Assembly: GCA_946623205.1 (NCBI GenBank)
Contig: CAMOQV010000054.1
Span: forward strand, 1-8,073
From: an uncultured Clostridia bacterium
GTDB taxonomy: Bacteria > Bacillota > Clostridia > Christensenellales > UBA3700
Length of the DNA: 8,073 bases
Reading direction: 5' to 3'
The translations under genes were made by a program, and so were the position numbers. The notes below the pieces were generated by a model. That model was not told the origin of the DNA. It searched no databases and worked only from the letters and a program-made list of their open reading frames with translations. How positions within the stretch are numbered: position 1 is the stretch's first letter; every line of letters begins with the position of its first letter. This document shows, piece by piece, positions 1 to 4,744 of the stretch.

Positions 1-61
1 CAGACTCATGTATATTCATTTGGCATCCATAGGTTACTATTTTATATTTTAAATTTTTCAT
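1..61 (-). CDS. miaB: tRNA-2-methylthio-N6-dimethylallyladenosine synthase MiaB, N-terminal 20 codons (runs off the window)
   Basis: Only the first 20 codons are in the window. They read on the minus strand from ATG at 61-59 and include TYGCQMNIHES, the hallmark N-terminus of MiaB. Its sister methylthiotransferases differ at this point (RimO has TLGCPKN, MtaB has TLGCKVN). MiaB is a radical-SAM enzyme that adds a 2-methylthio group to i6A at position 37 of tRNAs reading UNN codons. Cys13 would be the first of the three N-terminal cysteines that hold the auxiliary 4Fe-4S cluster. The ATG at 61 is preferred because the next Met (Met15) lies inside the conserved motif. A GTG two codons upstream is possible, and an in-frame TAA comes four codons before the ATG. 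No Shine-Dalgarno is visible, and a TATAAT ends 8 bases before the ATG (see promoter). The identification rests on a short but very diagnostic peptide. Confidence 0.85.
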   Translation of the reverse strand, partial: MKNLKYKIVTYGCQMNIHES

Positions 62-69
62 ACGCACAT

Positions 70-98
70 ATTATAAATAATTCGCGCGCGCTAAACAA
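70..98 (-). promoter_or_regulatory. Candidate sigma-A promoter of miaB with a CG-repeat spacer
   Basis: On the minus strand, TTGTTT (98-93) is followed after exactly 17 bases by a perfect TATAAT (75-70). The spacer contains an alternating GC run at 83-91, which is striking in such AT-rich DNA. A better -35 (TTGACT, 103-98) overlaps it but would give a 22-base spacer. The expected transcription start, about 7 bases after the -10 box, falls at 63-61. This is at or next to the miaB start codon, so the message would be leaderless or nearly so. Confidence 0.5.
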
Positions 99-108
99 GT
101 CAATTTTG

Positions 109-145
109 AAAATAGACACAAAATGCCACTTTGTGTTTGTGTCTA
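109..145 (-). terminator. Inverted repeat with short T tail; possible minus-strand terminator
   Basis: A perfect 10-bp stem, TAGACACAAA (113-122) with TTTGTGTCTA (136-145), encloses a 13-base loop. Read on the minus strand it is followed by TTTTC (112-108), which resembles a weak intrinsic terminator just upstream of the miaB promoter. The inner CACAAA (117-122) can also pair with TTTGTG at 130-135, giving a mutually exclusive alternative hairpin. On the plus strand no T run follows. Confidence 0.4.
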
Positions 146-237
146 CATTTACCCTAATTTTGGCTATACATTATAAAAATTGCTTTAATTCATAATAATT
201 TAGGGCTATTTTAGAAAGATATAGACTAAAATGCCAT
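112..237. repeat. Imperfect 17-bp direct repeat, two copies
   Basis: ATAGACACAAAATGCCA (112-128) recurs as ATAGACTAAAATGCCA (221-236), with one base deleted and one changed. The first copy forms one arm of the 113-145 hairpin, while the second has no partner arm. CCCTAA (152-157) and TTAGGG (200-205) between the copies are complementary. The function is unknown. The repeat could be a binding site or the remnant of a duplicated hairpin. Confidence 0.4.
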
Positions 238-267
238 TATTTTACAAAATGCGGAAATTTAGATTTT

Positions 268-310
268 AAAATAAATCAGCTGACTCCGATGCCCATCAAA
301 AGTCAGCTGA
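268..310 (-). terminator. Strong inverted repeat followed by TTTATTTT; probable minus-strand terminator
   Basis: A perfect 10-bp stem, TCAGCTGACT (276-285) with AGTCAGCTGA (301-310), has a 15-base loop that itself contains GAT/ATC arms. On the minus strand the stem is followed directly by TTTATTTT (275-268), as in an intrinsic terminator. It is the best candidate to end transcripts coming from the membrane protein gene at 436-924, although it lies about 125 bases past that stop codon. It might instead end a separate small RNA or leader transcribed from this region. Confidence 0.5.
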
Positions 311-357
311 CAGATATATCGAGGCATAAAGCCAACGAAACATTTTGGTTACCTTAT

Positions 358-390
358 TAGGTCCTCAGGTTCGACCCTCCCAAGGACCTA
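358..390. repeat. Inverted repeat with a tRNA T-loop-like interior
   Basis: TAGGTCCT (358-365) and AGGACCTA (383-390) form a perfect 8-bp stem around a 17-base loop containing GGTTCGACC. On the plus strand GTTCGAC resembles a tRNA T-loop, and the right arm resembles a 3' acceptor strand. The T-stem does not pair, there are no D or anticodon arms, and no CCA is encoded. Neither strand has a T run directly after the stem, so it is not a standard terminator. It is locally GC-rich compared with its surroundings. Confidence 0.5.
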
Positions 391-435
391 CAGGTTTAAA
401 AAAAATAAAAAAGAGGTTTAATTAATTATAAAAAG

Positions 436-924
436 CTATTTGTTCATTTCATCTTCTACTTCGACTAAAGCACCTGCAAGCATTCTATTTTTAAACACTT
501 GAGATTGAGATCTATAGATCATTCTAAAATCGAAGGTCAATAAGCGTACCTTTGTATATTTCTTTCCTATTTTGCATGCTCTAACAATTTTGTTGTCTAC
601 AACGATATAGTAATTAAATACAAAGAACGCAAATACATATGCTAATGCAGCTAAACAAATTGTAACCAACAATGACAAAATTGTTCTAATCCATCCCATT
701 TTTAATTCATGCATTGAAAGTAGATCTACCTGATCTGTTTCCCCCTTATCGTAAGTAGAACTATCTCCCCCCTTATCAAAGGTAGAACTAGACATGTTTG
801 ATTCATTTGTTTCTGCATACGCATTATTTTTAATGTCAAAGTACAACAATGCAATAGTTGTTAATAATATAATTAACAGTATTCCAATCACTAATAAATT
901 CTTATATATATTAGTCCTAGTCAT
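436..924 (-). CDS. Hypothetical membrane protein with extracytoplasmic repeats, sigma-54-driven
   Basis: I do not recognise the family. From ATG at 924 the protein has 162 residues. It has a short basic N-terminus and a hydrophobic segment at about 9-29, followed by AYA at 35-37, which could be a signal-peptidase site if the segment is not an anchor. A hydrophilic linker follows with a 9-residue tandem repeat, SSTFDKGGD (46-54) and SSTYDKGET (55-63). A second TM segment starts near Trp78 and ends near residue 107, and a basic tail of about 55 residues follows. If both segments stay in the membrane, the repeat is outside and the tail is cytoplasmic. The frame stays open upstream to a TTG at 957. 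The ATG at 924 is preferred because GAGGA lies 13 bases before it, and thiI in this window shows the same long spacing. The TTG has no such site. The gene stands alone, behind its own sigma-54 promoter and after a terminator, so it is expressed separately from the operon upstream. Confidence 0.75.
   Translation of the reverse strand: MTRTNIYKNLLVIGILLIILLTTIALLYFDIKNNAYAETNESNMSSSTFDKGGDSSTYDKGETDQVDLLSMHELKMGWIRTILSLLVTICLAALAYVFAFFVFNYYIVVDNKIVRACKIGKKYTKVRLLTFDFRMIYRSQSQVFKNRMLAGALVEVEDEMNK
736..789 (-). repeat. 27-bp in-frame tandem duplication with G runs
   Basis: Two adjacent 27-base units (789-763 and 762-736 on the minus strand) share AGTTCTAC and GATAAGGGGG. They encode the 9-residue repeats of the membrane protein. 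Each unit contains a homopolymer, G6 at 772-767 and G5 at 745-741, which is unusual in this AT-rich sequence. The units differ at several positions, so the duplication is not brand new. Confidence 0.75.
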
Positions 925-1002
925 TTGCTTAGTTAATTCCTCAGTATGCACAACCAAATTGCAATAGTGTTATAACTATCACTTACATAATACAATTCGA
1001 TG

Positions 1003-1018
1003 TGCAACAAAAGTGCCA
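1003..1018 (-). promoter_or_regulatory. Sigma-54 (RpoN) -24/-12 promoter of the membrane protein gene
   Basis: On the minus strand the sequence TGGCACTTTTGTTGCA (1018-1003) matches the sigma-54 consensus TGGCAC-N5-TTGCW, with the required 10-base spacing between the GG and GC elements. The only departure from the longer consensus is T instead of G just after TGGCAC. It points at the gene starting at 924, with a predicted transcription start near 992 and a leader of about 68 bases. It begins only 7 bases beyond the T tract of the operon terminator. Transcription would require RpoN and a bacterial enhancer-binding protein. Neither is encoded here. Confidence 0.75.
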
Positions 1019-1024
1019 CATAAT

Positions 1025-1057
1025 AAAAAAATCTCCTAAGTATTAATACTTAAGAGA
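1025..1057 (-). terminator. Intrinsic terminator of the mutS2-to-nitroreductase operon
   Basis: On the minus strand TCTCTTAAGTA (1057-1047) pairs with TACTTAGGAGA (1042-1032), giving 11 bp with one T-G wobble around a TTAA loop. Seven Ts follow (1031-1025). It begins 24 bases past the stop of the nitroreductase gene. The inner TAAGTATTAATACTTA (1037-1052) is a perfect 16-base DNA palindrome lying just upstream of the sigma-54 promoter. Confidence 0.9.
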
Positions 1058-1081
1058 CTTAATATAATTTTCTAACTACTA

Positions 1082-1750
1082 TTAGTCGGCCCAGATTGAA
1101 GAATCTACTCCAGCACCTATTTCAAAATTGTATTTAACAATTCCTAGATCTGTTTTAGTATAAACGCCTAAGCCGTATCTAGCTTTAACCTTCCCGTTTT
1201 TATATTCTAATGTAAACTTTTGTTGATTCAACGCAGTTGGAGCCTTTAAGGCTGCATTTACACCATCTTTGAACCAGTTTGGTACATTTTCGCCTTTAGC
1301 TACATCATCATATGTTTTAGACTTTCTTGTTCCTCTTGTTCCATTTGGATATCCAACATACAAAACTAGATCTAAGCTTTCGCCCTTGTTTAGTACATAT
1401 TTATCTTTATTATTTGTATAAGACATACCTACAAAGCATGTGCCAAGGCCCATTGTTACGCAATTTAAAGCTAAGCATTCGCCTGCATATCCAAGCTTTT
1501 CGTTTAGATTTTTGCATCTTTTACCAGCTAAAACAAAATAATTGTATGCATTTTCAAACGCACCATATTTTGGCTTGCCATTTTTAGTAGAAACATCAAC
1601 ATCGTTTAAAACTAATTGAATATGTAAATCCAAAGTTTTGTTCAATTCGTCTATAATTTCGTTTAATTTATCTACTTTTTCTTGCTCTATTGCTACATTT
1701 AGATACTTTCTAATAGAATGTCTCGAATCAATAGCTTCCTTTAAATTCAT
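1082..1750 (-). CDS. Nitroreductase-family protein (TM1586-type, FMN-dependent oxidoreductase)
   Basis: The 222-residue protein looks like the 'putative TM nitroreductase' (TM1586-type) branch of the FMN-dependent nitroreductase superfamily. Visible signs are the N-terminal SRHSIR (9-14), the usual FMN-phosphate site, then KYGAFENAYNYFVLAGK (61-77), the helix region EKLGYAGECLALNCVTMGLG (84-103) and GYPNGTRG (133-140). A C-terminal PNWFKDGVNAALKAPTALNQQ (157-177), where this subfamily typically contacts flavin or substrate, is followed by YNFEIGAG near the end. Its physiological substrate cannot be told from sequence. The ATG overlaps the stop of the tautomerase gene in an ATGA and is preceded by GGAG 7 bases upstream, so the two are probably translated together. 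It is the last gene of the operon, before the terminator at 1025-1057. Confidence 0.85.
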   Translation of the reverse strand: MNLKEAIDSRHSIRKYLNVAIEQEKVDKLNEIIDELNKTLDLHIQLVLNDVDVSTKNGKPKYGAFENAYNYFVLAGKRCKNLNEKLGYAGECLALNCVTMGLGTCFVGMSYTNNKDKYVLNKGESLDLVLYVGYPNGTRGTRKSKTYDDVAKGENVPNWFKDGVNAALKAPTALNQQKFTLEYKNGKVKARYGLGVYTKTDLGIVKYNFEIGAGVDSSIWAD

Positions 1751-1971
1751 ACTTCTTCTCCGTTTTTGATGTACATTTTGTCATCATTTTTGGCCATAAC
1801 AGTATTTACTACATCTTTTTCCCAATTACTTGGGTCTACTTCCTCGAAAGATATAGAGATGGCTTCTTTTTTGCATCCCCATTCTTCAAGAAAAATGTTT
1901 TCAATCTTTTTTGCTACACTCTTTTTAATCTTTTCATCTTTTGGATAAGCTCTAATTTCAATATATGGCAT
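1747..1971 (-). CDS. 4-oxalocrotonate tautomerase-family protein
   Basis: The 74-residue protein begins MPYIEIRAYP. After Met removal Pro2 would be the N-terminal catalytic base typical of 4-oxalocrotonate tautomerase and PptA-like enzymes. The pattern of a beta strand, a long helix (about 11-31), then AISISFEEVDPSNWEKDV (37-54) matches this fold. The length is slightly above the roughly 62 residues of the classic enzyme and fits the longer clostridial forms. These proteins act as small oligomers that interconvert keto and enol forms. The actual substrate is unknown. It starts 4 bases after the thiI stop, and its GGAG (1984-1981) lies within the last thiI codons, 9 bases from the ATG. Its TGA overlaps the ATG of the nitroreductase gene, suggesting that the pair acts on related metabolites. 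Confidence 0.82.
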   Translation of the reverse strand: MPYIEIRAYPKDEKIKKSVAKKIENIFLEEWGCKKEAISISFEEVDPSNWEKDVVNTVMAKNDDKMYIKNGEEV

Positions 1972-1975
1972 ACAC

Positions 1976-3157
1976 CTATTCTCCTATATAATTTGGTCTT
2001 AATTTCATTTCTTCCGTATTATTTATAGCATCTTGAATAAGGTCTTCTAGATTTTCAATCTTTGATTGCTCATCGATTGCGACTTGTAATTTTGGTTTAA
2101 TAACTGGGAAATCTGGTAAAAATACCGTACAGCAATCTGGATATGGTAATTCAGATAATTTAGCTGTTCCAATATGTTCAGCAGTTTCGATAATCTCTAT
2201 CTTATCCATACCAATTAATGGTCTAAATACTGGCAATAACTCTACAGCTTGATTTGTAGATGTAATTGATTCAACAGTTTGCGAAGCAACTTGCGCTAAG
2301 CTCTCACCAGTAATTAAAGCCCCACAACCATTAGATTTAGCGATTCGCTCTGCAATCATAATCATGATTCTACGCATAATTGTAATCATGAAATCTGGTT
2401 TGCACTTTTCGTGAATAGCTTCTTGTATTTTTGTAAAAGGAACTATAAATAGTTCAATATCTCCGCAATATTCTGTCATTACTTTAGCAAGATCGATTAC
2501 TTTTTCTTTTGCTTGAAGTGATGTATGTGGATATGAATGGAAATGGATAGCCGAAATCTTCATACCTCTTCTTGCCATTCTCCATCCAGCAACAGGAGAA
2601 TCAAAACCACCGCTTAAAAGTAACATTCCTTTTCCTGATGTACCAACTGGCATACCTTGAGCGCACATAATCTTATCTGCAAAGATATATGTATATCCTT
2701 GTTCTCTTATATCTATAGATATAACTTTATCTGGATTATGCAAATCTACTTTAACATTTTTAACATTTGATAATATTACGCCGCCCATTTTAGCCGCAAA
2801 TTCAAACGATTTATATGGGAACGTCTTATCTGCTCTTGTACATGTAATTCTAAAAGATTGGCCCTCTTTTGGAGCGTATTCTAATATATATTTAGCAATC
2901 TCTTCTTCGTTTGTGTCTACTTTTGTAGCAACCGATAAAGAATGAAGACCAAATACCTTTTTAACTCTATCTACAATCTCATCCAAATCATCTTCTTTAA
3001 ATGATTCTAGATAATATCTATTTTGGCTTTTAACGAACTTATAATCAAGGCCAGTTAAATGACGCTTGATGTTATTTATAAGCATGTTATCAAAATAGCT
3101 TTTATTTTTACCTTTTAGAAATATTTCACCAATTCTAAGTACAATTACTTTTTCCAT
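1976..3157 (-). CDS. thiI: tRNA 4-thiouridine synthase ThiI
   Basis: ThiI adenylates U8 of tRNA and replaces its oxygen with sulfur, forming s4U, a near-UV sensor. In some bacteria it also serves thiamine thiazole synthesis. The 393 residues fit the short, rhodanese-free form. In order they show the N-terminal ferredoxin-like region (MEKVIVLRIGEIFLKGKNK), a THUMP domain to about residue 165, and a PP-loop ATPase with SGGFDSP (182-188, usually SGGIDSP). GESLAQVASQT (284-294) and PYPDCCTVF (338-346) follow, the latter with the catalytic cysteine. E. coli ThiI uses a C-terminal rhodanese domain as sulfur carrier. That domain is absent here, as in B. subtilis, where NifZ hands sulfur directly to ThiI. 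The nifZ-like gene indeed lies immediately upstream, and its TAA overlaps this ATG by one base. AAAGGA lies 13 bases before the ATG, inside the upstream gene. The start is supported by the canonical ThiI N-terminus. Confidence 0.95.
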   Translation of the reverse strand: MEKVIVLRIGEIFLKGKNKSYFDNMLINNIKRHLTGLDYKFVKSQNRYYLESFKEDDLDEIVDRVKKVFGLHSLSVATKVDTNEEEIAKYILEYAPKEGQSFRITCTRADKTFPYKSFEFAAKMGGVILSNVKNVKVDLHNPDKVISIDIREQGYTYIFADKIMCAQGMPVGTSGKGMLLLSGGFDSPVAGWRMARRGMKISAIHFHSYPHTSLQAKEKVIDLAKVMTEYCGDIELFIVPFTKIQEAIHEKCKPDFMITIMRRIMIMIAERIAKSNGCGALITGESLAQVASQTVESITSTNQAVELLPVFRPLIGMDKIEIIETAEHIGTAKLSELPYPDCCTVFLPDFPVIKPKLQVAIDEQSKIENLEDLIQDAINNTEEMKLRPNYIGE

Positions 3158-4290
3158 TATTTTTGTAAATTCCTTTCAATTATTATCGCTTTGTTTAATT
3201 CGTCTAATGCATAATCGATATCTTTGATATCGTCATTTATATCAAAAGATAATCTAAGCATACCATTATGATATTCAGGATCTAAATTCAAAGCTAGAGG
3301 AATTCTCTTTAATCCCTTCTTTGCCGAACAAGCAGATCCAGTTCCAATTATGATATCTTTTGCTTCAAGAGTATGTACAATTCCTTCTCCTCTAACATTC
3401 TTTAGTGAGAATGATATGATATATGGAGATGAATATTCTGGATTTGTATTAATAATACAATCATCAAATTTTGATACATACTCAATAATATGATTTTGCA
3501 TCTTAGTTGCTTTTTCTACATCTTTATCTATATTTGCAAATTTCAAATCAATTGCTTTTGAAAAAGCGGCTATTCCTGGAACATTTTCTGTTGCAGAACG
3601 AATATTGTTTTCTTGTCCGCCACCAAATATAAATGTTTTTGGATGCACAGATTCTTTAATATATATAGCACCTACGCCCTTTGGACCGTGGATTTTATGA
3701 GATGATATAGAATATACATCCACATTTAAACTTTTTACATTTACTGGGATTTTCCCAAATGCTTGAACGCCATCTGAATGGAATATACATCTAGGATTTA
3801 TATCTTTAGCAATCTTACATAACTCCTTAATTGGGTTTATAGCGCCTGTTTCATTGCAAACATGCATAATTGAGCAAAAGATTACATCTTTGGTCATCTT
3901 CGCCTTAAAATCGGCTACATTTACACGTCCATATTTATCTACATCAATAAAATCTAAATCAAATCCTTGTTCTTTTAAATGGCAGGCCATATTGTATACA
4001 GCAGCGTGCTCATCGTTAGATATTAAAATCTTTCCCTTCTTTTGTTTAATCGAAGAGATAAATGCCATATTATCCCCTTCAGAGCCTGATGCAGTAAAGT
4101 AGATTTCTTGATAATTAACGCCCAAGCGCTTTGCAATATTTTGACGAGCTTCTTTTAAAAGTTCACCACCAATCATAGATTGAGAATATAAGGCAGATGG
4201 ATTGTAATATAAATTACATGCATATTTTTGATATACATCCATACATTCGTCATACATTTTAGTAGTTGCCGCATTATCTAAATAAATCAT
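3157..4290 (-). CDS. nifZ: Cysteine desulfurase, NifS/IscS family (NifZ-type partner of ThiI)
   Basis: This PLP enzyme turns cysteine into alanine and an enzyme-bound persulfide. The 377 residues carry the N-terminal YLDNAATT (3-10), the PLP-stacking His95 in NDEH, Asn146 in CNETG, Asp173 and Gln176 in HSDGVQA, and the Schiff-base lysine Lys199 in SSHKIHGPKG. RSATEN (231-236) sits where relatives usually have RSGTEN. The persulfide cysteine Cys321 is in GTGSACSAKKG, and MLRLSF (344-349) lies near the end. Direct adjacency to thiI with a 1-base overlap argues for the NifZ role of supplying sulfur for tRNA s4U, rather than general Fe-S assembly. No iscU, sufU or iscR neighbour is present in the window. 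It starts inside the preceding membrane protein gene (17-base overlap), with GAGGAG 4 bases before the ATG. The general class is certain and the NifZ assignment is inferred from context. Confidence 0.93.
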   Translation of the reverse strand: MIYLDNAATTKMYDECMDVYQKYACNLYYNPSALYSQSMIGGELLKEARQNIAKRLGVNYQEIYFTASGSEGDNMAFISSIKQKKGKILISNDEHAAVYNMACHLKEQGFDLDFIDVDKYGRVNVADFKAKMTKDVIFCSIMHVCNETGAINPIKELCKIAKDINPRCIFHSDGVQAFGKIPVNVKSLNVDVYSISSHKIHGPKGVGAIYIKESVHPKTFIFGGGQENNIRSATENVPGIAAFSKAIDLKFANIDKDVEKATKMQNHIIEYVSKFDDCIINTNPEYSSPYIISFSLKNVRGEGIVHTLEAKDIIIGTGSACSAKKGLKRIPLALNLDPEYHNGMLRLSFDINDDIKDIDYALDELNKAIIIERNLQK

Positions 4291-4744
4291 ACATCTCCTC
4301 GCATGTTAAAGCTGCATACATTGTATCGTCTAAAGATAAAATATATTTTTCATTAGAATTTAGTTCTATTAGGTATTTATCGTAGATACAAGTCTCATTG
4401 TATATACTATTTGCTTCTATAACTTCACCATTATACAAAGAAATAGATTTAATATCTTCTTTTTTTATCTCAAAAGATAAATATTCTTTTCTATAGAATG
4501 TTTTTGTAACTTTTAAAACACCTTTATAGTAAGAATATTCAACCTTATATGTCATATATATCGTAGATATTCTAACCATCAAAAAGCCAAGAAATATCAA
4601 AGCTATATATAAAAATGTAATTGGTTTAAATATTGCAGATGGAATCATGAAGATATTTACTAGATCTGAAAGCAATGCTATTGCCAACAAAATTAGTCTT
4701 AAAACATTGTATTTTTTGTTTTCATAACTATACGAATGTCTCAT
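4274..4744 (-). CDS. Two-TM membrane protein with a beta-rich, possibly PH-like cytoplasmic domain; function unknown
   Basis: I cannot name this 156-residue protein. It has a polar, tyrosine-rich N-terminus (MRHSYSYENKKYN), two hydrophobic segments at about 14-34 and 41-63, and a C-terminal part (65-156) of alternating short strands. That part includes a Lys/Glu stretch around 93-99 and a final short helix ending MYDLFR. A pair of TM helices followed by a beta domain of about 90 residues is the shape of many small bacterial proteins with a PH-like (bPH) domain, so that fold is a guess from pattern only. Both ends suggest translational coupling. Its ATG overlaps the mutS2 stop in an ATGA, without a clear Shine-Dalgarno of its own, and its last 17 bases overlap the cysteine desulfurase start. 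It therefore belongs to the mutS2-nifZ-thiI operon, but no recognised partner explains its role. Confidence 0.82.
   Translation of the reverse strand: MRHSYSYENKKYNVLRLILLAIALLSDLVNIFMIPSAIFKPITFLYIALIFLGFLMVRISTIYMTYKVEYSYYKGVLKVTKTFYRKEYLSFEIKKEDIKSISLYNGEVIEANSIYNETCIYDKYLIELNSNEKYILSLDDTMYAALTCEEMYDLFR

Larger units (their letters stand above)
62..435. other. 374-base non-coding region with several hairpins
   Basis: No open frame with coding character was found on either strand. The region holds the miaB promoter (70-98), the hairpins at 113-145, 276-310 and 358-390, and the imperfect direct repeat 112-128/221-236. An A-rich tract at 395-418 lies just after the stop of the membrane protein gene and reads as two long T runs on the minus strand. 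That tract has no strong hairpin in front of it. A 15-codon minus-strand mini-ORF (343-296) with AAGG 8 bases upstream ends in the 276-310 hairpin and is described as a finding. I did not recognise any known RNA family here. Confidence 0.6.

Noticed and set aside
112..130. A second sigma-54 promoter on the minus strand (GTGGCATTTTGTGTC)
   Set aside because: It has a -24-like TGGCA but no GC at the required -12 position.
1..192. Plus-strand frame open from the window edge to TAA at 190-192
   Set aside because: The translation is low-complexity and resembles no protein. The first 61 bases are better explained by miaB on the other strand.
358..394. A tRNA gene, because of GGTTCGACC
   Set aside because: The T-stem does not pair, D and anticodon arms are missing, and the 3' end is ACA rather than a proper discriminator plus CCA. 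Only a T-loop-like hairpin remains.
391..435. Intrinsic terminator for the membrane gene in the T-rich tract after its stop
   Set aside because: The two T runs are present on the minus strand, but no stable hairpin precedes them. The only strong stem nearby (358-390) comes after them in the direction of transcription.
1327..1587. Plus-strand open frame
   Set aside because: It lies wholly inside the well-supported nitroreductase-family gene on the opposite strand and reads as a shadow. The same applies to the plus-strand frames at 1766-1948, 3854-4102, 5534-5755 and 6528-6716.
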